Positions 50,630 through 59,429 of a DNA stretch of 64,000 nucleotides are shown here, piece after piece. This stretch comes from Kitasatospora sp. MAA4 (lineage in GTDB: Bacteria > Actinomycetota > Actinomycetes > Streptomycetales > Streptomycetaceae). Position 1 is the stretch's first letter. The number at the start of each line of letters is the position of its first letter. The notes beneath the pieces are model-generated. The model ran no database searches, was not told the origin of the DNA, and saw nothing but the letters and a program-made list of their open reading frames with translations. The position numbers and the translations under genes are program-made. Location of the stretch: positions 33,021 through 97,020 of the forward strand of contig NZ_JARZAI010000029.1 of assembly GCF_029893355.1 (NCBI RefSeq), in the 5' to 3' direction.

Positions 50630-51472
50630 ATGGCTAATCTTCGGGAGCGGATTGTCGCCGAACTCGGCGTCAGGACGACTATTGCGCCCACCACCGAAAT
50701 CCGGCAACGGGTCGACTTCCTCAAGGACTACCTGCGGTCGACTCCGGCCAAGGGGTTCGTGCTCGGGATCAGTGGCGGCCAGGACAGCACACTGGCCGGC
50801 CGGCTGTGCCAGCTTGCGAGCGAGGAGCTGCGGGCGGAGGGCCACGAGGCCCTCTTCGTCGCCGCGCGGCTGCCGTACGGTGTGCAGGCCGACGAGCACG
50901 ACGCGCAGATCGCGCTGGAGTTCATCCAGCCCGACCGGTCGATCGAGGTGAACGTCAAGCCGAGCGCGGACGCCGTCGCCGGTGAGGCGGCGCTCGGGTT
51001 GCGGGAGCTGCTGGGCGAGGAGCCCAAGCTGCGGGACTTCGTGCGCGGCAACATCAAGGCCCGCGAGCGGATGGTGATCCAGTACTCGATCGCCGGGCAG
51101 CTGGGCCTGCTCGTCGTGGGCACCGACCACGCGGCCGAGGCGGTCACCGGCTTCTTCACCAAGTTCGGCGACGGCGGTGCCGACGTCACCCCGTTGACCG
51201 GGCTGACCAAGCGCCAGGGCGCGGCACTGCTGCGGGAGCTGGGAGCGCCGCCGAGCGTCTGGGAGAAGGTGCCGACCGCCGACCTGGAGGACGACCGGCC
51301 CGCGCTGCCCGACGAGGTGGCGCTCGGCCTGACGTACACGCAGATCGACGACTATCTGGAAGGCGCCGACGTCGCCCCGGAGGTGGCGGCGAAGCTGGAG
51401 TCCGTCTTCCTCGCGACCCGGCACAAGCGGACCGTTCCGGTCACCCCGCTGGACGAGTGGTGGCGGAGCTGA
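50630..51472 (+). CDS. nadE: NAD synthetase (ammonia-dependent)
   Basis: This 280-residue enzyme makes NAD from deamido-NAD, ATP and ammonia, the last step of NAD biosynthesis, probably as a cytoplasmic homodimer. The PP-loop SGGQDS is at 48-53 and LVVGTDHAAEAVTGFFTKFG carries the substrate site. GADVTPLTGLTKRQGAALLR and the closing HKRTVPVTPLDEWWRS also match the NadE family of actinobacteria and E. coli. No glutaminase domain is attached, so it uses free ammonia. The gene has its own leaderless promoter and ends at a long hairpin. Confidence 0.96.
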   Translation: MANLRERIVAELGVRTTIAPTTEIRQRVDFLKDYLRSTPAKGFVLGISGGQDSTLAGRLCQLASEELRAEGHEALFVAARLPYGVQADEHDAQIALEFIQPDRSIEVNVKPSADAVAGEAALGLRELLGEEPKLRDFVRGNIKARERMVIQYSIAGQLGLLVVGTDHAAEAVTGFFTKFGDGGADVTPLTGLTKRQGAALLRELGAPPSVWEKVPTADLEDDRPALPDEVALGLTYTQIDDYLEGADVAPEVAAKLESVFLATRHKRTVPVTPLDEWWRS

Positions 51473-51481
51473 ACGTCCAGC

Positions 51482-51539
51482 CCGCAGCTACGGCCGGCCT
51501 GGCCCTCCCCTCGTGCGGCCAGGCCGGCCGTAGCTGCGG
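51482..51539. terminator. 23-bp perfect hairpin after nadE
   Basis: Two exact 23-bp arms (51482-51504 and 51517-51539) flank a 12-nt loop 9 bp after the nadE stop. This is unusually long; it acts most simply as a terminator, without a T tract. Confidence 0.85.
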
Positions 51540-51689
51540 CGGCTGATCACCATGGTGGCGTTCCGGCTGGTCAGCGCACCAGGCCAGGCACCGGCCAGAT
51601 ATGGCCGGTCACCCCAGTAGAGTGATCCGCAGCCAGTCCCGGCCAGGCGGACGAGCTGTACGAACGGTGATCGGAGCGAGGGCGTCGAA

Positions 51690-54062
51690 GTGACCAGCAC
51701 GTTGGGTCCCACGCTCCGCGGGTTGCGGCTCGAGGCGGGGCTGACGCAGGAGCAGTTGGCCGAACGCTCCCGGCTGGGGGTGCGGACCATCCATCGCCTG
51801 GAGACCGGCAAGCCCACCGACGCCCGGATGGGAACGGTGAAGCAGGCCGCCCACGCGCTGGCCGATGCCCTGCGGCGCGATCGCGACGACGTCTGGCAGC
51901 AGCTGCTGGCCGTGCACCGCGACAAGGAGCCGGCGGCCGGGGACGTGCCGGCCGAAGCCCCTGACCCCGTCAGGCCCGCCGTCCCACCCTCCGCCGTCCT
52001 ACCGGCTGCGGGAGTGCTGGCCGAGGTCGCGGAGTCGTTGGCGCGGGACGTGCACAGCCGCTGGATCCGCGAGGAGGAGCAGCGCCGGATCCACGACCCG
52101 TTCCCGCTGCCGGTGCGCTGGCGGGCGGCGCCCGAGGGCCTGTTGGACCACTGGGACAACATCGGCGGTGCCGCTCCGGGGGCGAGCGCCGGCCCGCTGT
52201 CCCTGGACGGCGGCCTGGCGGAGGTGGCCGACGTCTACCGGCGCGTGCGGTCCGGGCGGCTGGTGGTGCTCGGCCGGGCCGGGTCGGGCAAGACCGTCCT
52301 GATGCTGCGGTTCGTCCTCGACTACCTGGCCACGCGCTCCGGCGGCGAGCCCGTGCCGGTGGTCTTCAGCATCGGCTCGTGGGACCCGACCGTCACCGCG
52401 CTGCGCGACTGGCTGATCGACCGGCTGCTGCGCGACCACCCGAACCTCGCCGCCCGCGCTCCCGGCCGCCTGACGCTGGCGGCCGCGCTGGTCGACGCCG
52501 GCTGGATCCTGCCGGTGCTCGACGGCTTCGACGAGATGGCCACCGGGCTGCACGGGCCGGCGCTGCGCGAGCTCAACGCGATATCCCTGCCGATGCTGCT
52601 GACCAGCCGTACCGAGCAGTTCGCCGAGGCCGCCGCGATCGACGTGCTCAGGAAGGCCGCCGGCATCGAGCTGGTCGACCTGACCACGGACGACCTGCTC
52701 CACTACCTGCCGCGCACCGCGCGCCCCACCGGGCCGTGCGAACAGGCCGCCATGGCCGCGACCGTCTGGGATCCCGTGTTGGACGGGCTGCGCAACGCAC
52801 CGGACAGCCGCTCCAGCGCCAACCTCGCCGCCGTGCTGAGCACCCCGCTGATGGTCCTGCTCGCCCGGACCGTCTACAGCGACGGCCCGGGGCAGGACCC
52901 GTCCGTCCTGCTGGACACCGACCGCTTCCCGACGCCGGAAGCCCTTGAAGAGCACCTGCTGGCCGGCTTCGTCCCGACCGTCTACCGCCGGCGCCCCGCG
53001 ACCCCGACCGGCGCCGGCCGCCCGTGCCGCGTCTGGGACCCGCACCGCGCCCGGCACTACCTGGGCTACCTCGCCGGGCACCTCGACCGGCCCGAGCAGC
53101 GCGACCGCCAGGACCTGGCCTGGTGGCAGTTGTCCGGCTCGCTGAGCCTGCCCTCGCGCATCCTCGCCATCGTCCTCGCCTGCACCCTGGTCACGGTCGT
53201 GGCCGAGGTCCTGGTGGGCGGGACCTCGCTCCTGATCAGCGGTCACAGCGCGGCGTACGCGCTGGGCGACAGTCTGCTGACCGGATTGGTGACCGGCCCG
53301 ACGGTCGGCTTCGGCTACGGGCTGGTCTACGGGATCACGGTCACGTTCGGCGAAAGGGCGTTCGAGCCGTCCCGCGTCCATCTGCGCCTGCCGGGCCGCG
53401 GCCGACGGACCGGCGGCACGTCCGCCCGCGGACTCCCCACCGCCTACTGCGCCGGACTCCTGGCCGGCCTGGCGGTGGGGGCCTGCGCCGGACCCACGCT
53501 CGGGCTGGAGCAGGAACTGCTCTACGGGAGGCTGCTCGGCAACGCACCGGTCGAGTGGATGCTGGTCGACTCGCTGCTCTACGGGGTCATCTACGGGTCG
53601 GCGGGAGCGCTGGCGTTCGGGCTCATGGCCGCGCTGGAGACACCCCTCGACCTCGGCTCCGCCGCCACTCCGGCCGACCTGTTGGCCATCAACCGCAGCA
53701 CCGTGATCCGCCAGGCCCTGCTCATCACACCGGTGATCACCATCGCGATCACCCTCATCGGCCGACTTCAGGGAGACCTCCTCCAGGGCTGGGTCGGTCA
53801 CCTCCACTGGGCCTGGTTCGGCGGACTCGTGATCGGGGCCATCGGCGGTCTCACCGGGACCGTCAGCTACGTCCTCACCTTCACCGCCTGGGGCCAGTGG
53901 CTGCTGTTCACCCGGATCTGGCTGCCGCTGACCGGACGGCTTCCCTGGGCGACCGTCGCCTTCCTCGACGACGCCTACCACCGCGGGGTGTTGCGCCAGG
54001 TCGGCGCCGTCTACCAGTTCCGCCACGCGCGGCTGCAGAGCCACCTCAGCCCCGCTCCCTGA
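51690..54062 (+). CDS. XRE-NACHT protein with C-terminal membrane domain
   Basis: This 790-residue STAND protein has an XRE HTH at residues 1-65 (LRLEAGLTQEQLAERSRLG, VRTIHRLETGKPTD). The NACHT NTPase has Walker A GRAGSGKTVL at 195-204, Walker B WILPVLDGFDEM (272-283) and the sensor LLTSRTEQF. A helical region is followed by at least six membrane helices from about 480 (SRILAIVLACTLVTVVAEVL, GFGYGLVYGITVTFGERAF, ALLITPVITIAITLIGR, WFGGLVIGAIGGLTGTVSYV). DNA-binding and membrane modules on one NACHT are unusual. It may be an anti-phage or membrane-stress sensor. GTG 51690 starts directly at the HTH. Confidence 0.85.
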   Translation: MTSTLGPTLRGLRLEAGLTQEQLAERSRLGVRTIHRLETGKPTDARMGTVKQAAHALADALRRDRDDVWQQLLAVHRDKEPAAGDVPAEAPDPVRPAVPPSAVLPAAGVLAEVAESLARDVHSRWIREEEQRRIHDPFPLPVRWRAAPEGLLDHWDNIGGAAPGASAGPLSLDGGLAEVADVYRRVRSGRLVVLGRAGSGKTVLMLRFVLDYLATRSGGEPVPVVFSIGSWDPTVTALRDWLIDRLLRDHPNLAARAPGRLTLAAALVDAGWILPVLDGFDEMATGLHGPALRELNAISLPMLLTSRTEQFAEAAAIDVLRKAAGIELVDLTTDDLLHYLPRTARPTGPCEQAAMAATVWDPVLDGLRNAPDSRSSANLAAVLSTPLMVLLARTVYSDGPGQDPSVLLDTDRFPTPEALEEHLLAGFVPTVYRRRPATPTGAGRPCRVWDPHRARHYLGYLAGHLDRPEQRDRQDLAWWQLSGSLSLPSRILAIVLACTLVTVVAEVLVGGTSLLISGHSAAYALGDSLLTGLVTGPTVGFGYGLVYGITVTFGERAFEPSRVHLRLPGRGRRTGGTSARGLPTAYCAGLLAGLAVGACAGPTLGLEQELLYGRLLGNAPVEWMLVDSLLYGVIYGSAGALAFGLMAALETPLDLGSAATPADLLAINRSTVIRQALLITPVITIAITLIGRLQGDLLQGWVGHLHWAWFGGLVIGAIGGLTGTVSYVLTFTAWGQWLLFTRIWLPLTGRLPWATVAFLDDAYHRGVLRQVGAVYQFRHARLQSHLSPAP

Positions 54063-54104
54063 ATCCGCTTGTCTCCGGGCCCGCCGGTGGGACAGCATGC
54101 GAAC

Positions 54105-56606
54105 ATGCCAGCCCTTCAACGTACCGAAGCCGCCGCCCGGGCCCGCCTGCTCGACGTGGGTTCCTACCGCGTCGCTCTGGACCTCACCCGCGGCGACCGG
54201 ACCTTCCGCAGCACCGCCGTGATCCGCTTCGACTGCGCGCAGCCCGGCGCCGGATCCTTCATCGAGGTCGAGCCGCAGGCCCTGCTGCGCGCCGAGCTGA
54301 ACGGCGTCCCGCTCGATCCCGCCACCCTCGACGGCAACCGCCTGCCGCTGCCCGCCCTGGCCGCGGAGAACGAGTTGCTGGTCGAGGCCGACATGGCCTA
54401 CTCGCGTACCGCCGAGGGTCTGCACCACTTCACCGATCCGGCGGACGGCGCCGGCTACGTCTACGCCAGCTGCGGCCCGGACCTCGCCCCGAAGGTCTTC
54501 GCCTGCTTCGACCAGCCCGACCTCAAGGCGCCGTTCACCTTCACCGTCACGGCTCCCGAGGACTGGACGGTGGTCGGCAACGGCGCCTCCACCCGCCTCG
54601 CCGACGGCCGTTGGGAGGTCTCCCCGGTCGGCCCGATCTCCAGCTACCTGATCACCGTGGTCGGCGGCCCGTTGCACGCGGTGCACGCCGAGCACGACGG
54701 CATCCCGCTGGGCCTGTACGCCCGCCGCTCGCTCGCCGCGGAACTCGACCGCGAGGCCGATGAGTTGTTCGAGGTGACCCGGGCCTCCTTCGACCGGCTG
54801 CACGAACTGTTCGACGAGCGCTACCCGTTCGGCGGCTACGACCAGGTCTTCGTCCCCGAGTTCAACTGGGGCGCGATGGAGAACCCGGGCTGCGTGGTCT
54901 TCCGGGACGAGCTGCTCTTCCGGTCGGCGCCCACCGACGCGCAGCGCGCGATGCGGGCCATGGTGGTCTGCCACGAGATGGCCCACATGTGGTTCGGCGA
55001 CCTGGTCACGCTGGCCTGGTGGGACGACGTCTGGCTGAACGAGTCCTTCGCCGAGATGCTCGGCTACCGGATCGCGGCCGAGGCCACCCGGTACACCGGA
55101 GCCTGGACGTCCTTCGCGGTGCGCCGCAAGAGCTGGGGCTACGACGCCGACCAGCGGCCCAGCACCCACCCGATCGCCGCCGCCCCGACCGCCACGGCCG
55201 CCGAGGCGATCACCAACTTCGACGGCATCTCGTACGCCAAGGGTGCCGCCACGCTGCGTCAGCTGGTGCACTGGCTCGGCGACGACGCGTTCTTCGCCGG
55301 GCTCAACGCCTACTTCGCCGAACACCGCTGGGGCAACGCGGAGTTGAGCGACTTCCTGGCGGCGCTGAGCCCCGCTTCCGAGCGCGACGTCCCCGGCTGG
55401 GCCGAGGTGTGGCTGCGGACCACCGGCGTGGACACCCTGCGGATCGAGGTCCAGGCGGACGAGGGTGAGCGGATCGTCCAGGCCGCCCTGGTCAACGAGG
55501 GAACCCGCCCGCACCGCGTGCGGATCGGCGTGTTCGAGCGCGACGGCGAGGCCGTCGTGGCGCGCGAGCGGCTGGACGTCGACGTCGCCCCCGGCGGCCG
55601 CACCCCGCTGCCCGAGCTGGTCGGCACCGCCCGCCCGGCCCTGCTGCTGCCCAACGAGGGCGACCTGAGCTGGGCGCGCATCCGCCTCGACGCGCACTCC
55701 GCGGCCACCGTGGCCGCCTCGCTCTCGGCCGTCACGGACGAACTGGCCCGGTCCGTCCTGTGGGAGCACACCCGCGACCTGGTCCGCAGCGCCGAGCTGT
55801 CGGCCGCCGACTACCTGCAGCTGGTCGCGGCCCACCTGCCGACCGAGCGGATCGACGCCATCGTGGAGGCGGTGCTGACCTTCGCCACCGATCACGTGCT
55901 CGCCCGCTACCTGGATCCGGACGACCAGGACGCGGCGCGGCGCCTGCTCGGCGACACCGCACGAGCTGTGCTGGCCCAGCCGGACGCGCCGCAGGGGCTG
56001 CGGATCGCGGCGCTGCGCGCAGTCGTCGCCACCGCCTGCGGCGCCGAGCAACTCGCCCAGCTCACCGGCTGGTTGGCCGAGCGCGACGTTCCGCAGGGGA
56101 TGTCCTTCGACGCCGACCTGCGGTGGGCCGCACTGGCCCGGCTGGCCGCGGCCGGTGCCGCCGGAGAGGAGCAGATCGCCGCCGAGCTGGCCGCCGACCC
56201 CAGCGACATCGGCGAGAAGGGCGCGGCCCGCGCCCGCGCCGCGCTACCGGACGACGCGGCGAAGGAGCACGCCTGGCAGCAGCTGTTCACCCCCGGCGCG
56301 CTCTCCAACCGCCAACTGGCGGCGACCGCCGAGGGCTTCTGGCGCTCCGGCTCGCCCAAGCTGCGCCAGGAGTACGTCCAGCGGTACTTCGAGCAGATCG
56401 CCGGTGCCGGCGACCGCGGCGAAGCGGTGGCAGGGGTGCTCGCCTTCGGGCTCTTCCCGGTGGGCGCGGCCACGGCCGATACCGTCCGCGCGGCCGAGGA
56501 GTGCCTGGCGCGCACCGACCTCACCGCGCCCCTGCGCCGCTACCTCGGGGACGCCCTGGACGACCTGCGCCGAGCGGTGGCGCACCGGTCCTCTTCGCCG
56601 TCCTGA
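54105..56606 (+). CDS. pepN: Aminopeptidase N (M1 family)
   Basis: This is an 833-residue cytoplasmic zinc aminopeptidase that trims N-terminal residues from peptides. It has the exopeptidase motif WGAMENPG at 255-262 and the zinc site HEMAHMWFGDL (290-300) with the third ligand Glu313 in WLNESFAE. The N-terminal beta saddle is at about 10-200 and the long C-terminal ERAP1-like helical domain at about 490-830. Length fits actinobacterial PepN. ATG 54105 was preferred to TTG 54069 because the fold begins at ARARLLDVGSYRVALDLTRG. A hairpin terminator follows. Confidence 0.95.
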   Translation: MPALQRTEAAARARLLDVGSYRVALDLTRGDRTFRSTAVIRFDCAQPGAGSFIEVEPQALLRAELNGVPLDPATLDGNRLPLPALAAENELLVEADMAYSRTAEGLHHFTDPADGAGYVYASCGPDLAPKVFACFDQPDLKAPFTFTVTAPEDWTVVGNGASTRLADGRWEVSPVGPISSYLITVVGGPLHAVHAEHDGIPLGLYARRSLAAELDREADELFEVTRASFDRLHELFDERYPFGGYDQVFVPEFNWGAMENPGCVVFRDELLFRSAPTDAQRAMRAMVVCHEMAHMWFGDLVTLAWWDDVWLNESFAEMLGYRIAAEATRYTGAWTSFAVRRKSWGYDADQRPSTHPIAAAPTATAAEAITNFDGISYAKGAATLRQLVHWLGDDAFFAGLNAYFAEHRWGNAELSDFLAALSPASERDVPGWAEVWLRTTGVDTLRIEVQADEGERIVQAALVNEGTRPHRVRIGVFERDGEAVVARERLDVDVAPGGRTPLPELVGTARPALLLPNEGDLSWARIRLDAHSAATVAASLSAVTDELARSVLWEHTRDLVRSAELSAADYLQLVAAHLPTERIDAIVEAVLTFATDHVLARYLDPDDQDAARRLLGDTARAVLAQPDAPQGLRIAALRAVVATACGAEQLAQLTGWLAERDVPQGMSFDADLRWAALARLAAAGAAGEEQIAAELAADPSDIGEKGAARARAALPDDAAKEHAWQQLFTPGALSNRQLAATAEGFWRSGSPKLRQEYVQRYFEQIAGAGDRGEAVAGVLAFGLFPVGAATADTVRAAEECLARTDLTAPLRRYLGDALDDLRRAVAHRSSSPS

Positions 56607-56609
56607 GGC

Positions 56610-56652
56610 GAGCTCCGTCCGGCCCGCTCCTGGCGACGGGCCGGACGGGCTC
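56610..56652. terminator. Hairpin between pepN and the aldo/keto reductase gene
   Basis: A 12-bp perfect inner stem (CCGTCCGGCCCG / CGGGCCGGACGG) extends through a bulged T to GAGC/GCTC. It sits directly between convergent stops and likely serves both. Confidence 0.8.
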
Positions 56653-57636
56653 TCAGGCCCAGGGCAGCGCGGCGCGGGTGCGCCAGTACTCCTGCGCGGG
56701 CTCGGCCATCGAGGCGAGCGCGGCCAACTGCGGCTGAGTGAGGTCGAGTTCGGCGGCCGCGAGGTTGGAGGACAGCTGCCCGGGGGTGGCCGCTCCGGAG
56801 AGCACGACGTCCGCCCAGGGCTGGGCGGCGGCCGCGGCCAGCGCGAGCGCGTCGCAGGACGTGCCGATCCGGGTGGCCAGCTCGCGCAGCGCGGCCGTGT
56901 CGGGGCCGGTGGCGTTGCGGTCGGCCAGCCGGCCGTTGGCCATGCCCTCCTTCACCACCACGAGCCAACCGGCCGCGTGCGCCTGCGCCAGCGCTGGTGC
57001 GGCAGACGTCTCCAACGGGTTCCAGGTGGCCTGGACGGCGGCGAACAGCGGCCGTCCGTCCGCCGTCACCTCCAGCGCCGCCCGGACGGTCTCGGCCTGG
57101 GCCGGCCCGCTGGTGGACAGGCCGACCCGGACGCCCTCGGCGGCCAGCGCCGCCAGCCGGTCGTGCAGCGCGCGGTCGGTCAGCGCCGGGCTGTCGGGGG
57201 TGACCGAGTGCACCAGGTACACGTGCAGGCGCGAGCCCAGCACCGCCCTGGTCTCCTTGATCTGACGGTCGAACACCGCCGCGGAGTGCTCCTTGACCTC
57301 GTGCACCGGCACCCCGGAGGCCTGCCAGTCGGCGGTGTAGGTGTAGCCCCACTTGCTGCCCACCACCACGTCGGCCGCGGCCTGCGGATGGGCGTCGAGC
57401 CAGCCGCCAAGGAACTCCTCGGCGCGGCCGTAGGACCGGGCCGTGTCGAAGTACCGCACCCCGGCGGCGTACGCGGCGTCGAGCAGGGCGTGGGTCCGCT
57501 GCCGCAGCGCCTCGACGGTGCGCTCGGCCGGCAGGTCGACGTCGCGCCCGAGCGTGATGTAGCCGGGCCGCCCGACGGCGGCCGTGCCCAGGCCGAACCG
57601 CGCGAGCGAGGGGCCGTCGGCGGGTGCGGTCGGCAT
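56653..57636 (-). CDS. Aldo/keto reductase
   Basis: This is a 327-residue NADPH-dependent TIM-barrel oxidoreductase. LARFGLGTAAVGRPGYITLG opens the barrel. Catalytic Asp and Tyr are in YFDTARSYGRAEEFLGGWLD, Lys in VVVGSKWGYTY and His in LHVYLVHSVTPDSP. The cofactor region ends DVVLSGAATPGQLSSNLAAA, matching the AKR family of L-galactose/sugar dehydrogenase-like actinobacterial enzymes. ATG 57636 follows GAAGGGA. It is a stand-alone gene between two hairpins. The substrate is unknown. Confidence 0.88.
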   Translation of the reverse strand: MPTAPADGPSLARFGLGTAAVGRPGYITLGRDVDLPAERTVEALRQRTHALLDAAYAAGVRYFDTARSYGRAEEFLGGWLDAHPQAAADVVVGSKWGYTYTADWQASGVPVHEVKEHSAAVFDRQIKETRAVLGSRLHVYLVHSVTPDSPALTDRALHDRLAALAAEGVRVGLSTSGPAQAETVRAALEVTADGRPLFAAVQATWNPLETSAAPALAQAHAAGWLVVVKEGMANGRLADRNATGPDTAALRELATRIGTSCDALALAAAAAQPWADVVLSGAATPGQLSSNLAAAELDLTQPQLAALASMAEPAQEYWRTRAALPWA

Positions 57637-57725
57637 GGCGGGGGTCCCTTCGACGGTTCCGGTGGCCGGCGGCGGCGCGCCCACCTGCGTCGAACCCTAT
57701 CCGCCGTTCAGGGCAGCCGTGCAAA

Positions 57726-57769
57726 GACGCGGGGGCGGCCTGCTCTGTCGAGCAGGCCGCCCCCGCGTC
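57726..57769. terminator. 20-bp perfect hairpin upstream of the aldo/keto reductase gene
   Basis: A 20-bp GC-rich stem with loop TGTC lies 121 bp after the lipoprotein stop (minus strand), isolating the two minus-strand genes. Confidence 0.8.
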
Positions 57770-57890
57770 AGTGAGCGCCCGGCAGGCCTCGCTGGTGCGC
57801 CTCGTCGCGCGCGAGACCGTGCCCTCGTCCGGCTGGTTTACAGCTGGTTTACAGCTGCTTCACCGCTGCTTTCGGCTGCGGCGGTCGGGA

Positions 57891-58493
57891 TCAGGCCCCG
57901 GCGCTGGCGCTGGGGCTGTCCGTCGCGCCGGCGGCAGGCTGGGGGCTGCGGGCCGGAAGCAGCGGCGCGCAGGTCTTGTACGCGGCGGCCGTCGCCGGGT
58001 CGGCGGTGTTCAGCGCGCCCAGGCCACCGGTGGCGGGGATGGTCACGCCGTGGTCCTTCATGCAGCCGGTGAAGGCCTGCATCGCGGTGCTGTTGAGCCC
58101 GCCGCCGTTGCCGCGACCCTGGCCGCCCTGCGGGCGCAGCGAGGCGCAGGCCTGCATCGCGGCCTTCATCTCCGGGCTGGCCGAGGCGCCGAAGCCGCCG
58201 CCGTAACCGCCACCGCCGTAGCCGCCGCTGGGCCGGTCACTCGGGTTGCCGCTGGGGTGGCCGCTGGGACGCCCGCTCGGACGGCTGGGCAGCGTCACGC
58301 CGTGCTGCGACAGGCAGGTGGTGTACGCCTCCATCGCCTGACCGCGGCCACCCGAGGCAGACGCGGCGGCGGAGGGGGACGGGGAGCTGGACGCCGTCGT
58401 CGCCGTCGACGAGGACGAACAGCCGGTGAGCAGCAGCACGCCCGAGACGAGCAGGGCGCCGGCGCCGGCGGAACGGATGGTGGTCCGGGACAA
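57891..58493 (-). CDS. Lipoprotein with two HGVTxP motifs
   Basis: This is a 200-residue exported lipoprotein. The signal GALLVSGVLLLTGCSSSS places the lipid-bearing Cys at residue 25. The mature chain has two related units, YTTCLSQHGVTLPSRP and FTGCMKDHGVTIPATG, each Cys-x4-HGV(T)xP. They are separated by Ser/Pro and Gly/Tyr-rich linkers (GGYGGGGYGGGFG), and further Cys lie in MQACASL and YKTCAPL. Such proteins often sit beside ABC exporters or two-component systems, none of which is here. TTG 58493 follows AGGAGG. Function unknown; metal or periplasmic-adaptor roles are possible. Confidence 0.75.
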   Translation of the reverse strand: MSRTTIRSAGAGALLVSGVLLLTGCSSSSTATTASSSPSPSAAASASGGRGQAMEAYTTCLSQHGVTLPSRPSGRPSGHPSGNPSDRPSGGYGGGGYGGGFGASASPEMKAAMQACASLRPQGGQGRGNGGGLNSTAMQAFTGCMKDHGVTIPATGGLGALNTADPATAAAYKTCAPLLPARSPQPAAGATDSPSASAGA

Positions 58494-58816
58494 GGCCGGT
58501 GCCTCCTAGGTGCGGGGAAAGCGGATGGACCGCCGGCGCTTTGCGGGGACGCAGCGCCGGCGGCCCTCTGACTGAACCGCACCGTCGTTTAGGAAGCCTG
58601 GGCCTTGCTGGGAACTTCCGGTGACCGCCGGAGTTGGCGGAGGGCGATCTTGTGTACGAATGCAGCATCTCTGTGCCGTTATGTCCGATTCCGACCGGAC
58701 ATGATCGACTCGCACTCTCACCGAACTCCCAGCTTCTTGTCGGTCGACAGAGGTGGAAGCTTTGCGCCGGCATGGGTCATCCAAGGGGATCTTGCTCCCG
58801 TACGGTGACCCCGGAC
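58494..58816. other. 323-bp intergenic region with a leader hairpin
   Basis: CCGCCGGCGC (58530-58539) pairs with GCGCCGGCGG (58554-58563) about 35 nt upstream of the lipoprotein start, probably inside its 5' leader. The rest (58600-58810) shows no gene or recognised signal. Confidence 0.45.
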
Positions 58817-59284
58817 TCAGTGCGCGCGCAGGGTCAGGGCCGCGCCCGAGGCGTCGGTGAAGCCGAGTTCGCGGTAGAGGCTCTCGCCGGACGGGCTGGC
58901 GTGCAGGTCGATCCGGTGGACCCCGCGGTCGGCGTACCAGCCCAGCAGCGCGCGCATCGCGGCGCGCGAGAACCCGCGCCGGCGCCAGCGCGGGTCCGTC
59001 GAGACGCCGTACACATAACCGGTCACGCCCGAGGGGTTGCGGGCGTGCGGCAGCCGTTCGTCGATCGTCCCGATGGCGGTGGCGGCCAGGCTGGCACCGT
59101 CGGGGGCGTCGACGACGAACACGGCGGTCGGCGCATCGGGGTCGCCCAGCCAGCGCTCCAGCCTGGCCAGCGTCACGGCGTCCCACGGACCCTCCTGCGA
59201 CCGGCCGAACAGCGCGGCCGTCATGACGGCGCGCAGCCGCACGATCTCCGCCGCGTCGCCCACCGCTGCCCGACGGGCCGTCAT
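58817..59284 (-). CDS. GNAT acetyltransferase
   Basis: This is a 155-residue GNAT-fold protein. It contains AAVGDAAEIVRLRAVMTAAL, the acetyl-CoA segment VSTDPRWRRRGFSRAAMRAL (R-x-x-R/G-x-S in the P-loop, RRRGFS) and LHASPSGESLYRELGF with the C-terminal strand. ATG 59284 follows GGAGAG; ATG 59296 is a weaker alternative. The target amine is unknown. It is divergent from the next GNAT gene, with 145 bp between. Confidence 0.85.
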   Translation of the reverse strand: MTARRAAVGDAAEIVRLRAVMTAALFGRSQEGPWDAVTLARLERWLGDPDAPTAVFVVDAPDGASLAATAIGTIDERLPHARNPSGVTGYVYGVSTDPRWRRRGFSRAAMRALLGWYADRGVHRIDLHASPSGESLYRELGFTDASGAALTLRAH

Positions 59285-59417
59285 TTCACTCTCCATGGAC
59301 CGAGATCCTCGCACCCGCCCCACCAGCTCTTGCTGGACACCCTGCGCATCGAGGGTGACGGTGCCACCCTGGAGAACCTGCTGAGCCGGCCCGACCTGGG
59401 CTGGCACCCCATCCGGC

Positions 59418-59423
59418 TAGGCT
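59418..59423 (+). promoter_or_regulatory. -10 element of leaderless GNAT gene
   Basis: TAGGCT then 6 nt (ggagcc) then GTG 59430. The short GGAG is too close to act as a normal ribosome site, so leaderless start is likelier. Confidence 0.45.
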
Positions 59424-59429
59424 GGAGCC

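Noticed and set aside
51999..56051. A 1,350-codon minus-strand open frame across the NACHT and pepN genes
   Set aside because: Antisense of two motif-bearing genes; composition is Gln/Gly/Arg/Val-rich and no family is recognisable. It is a by-product of high GC.
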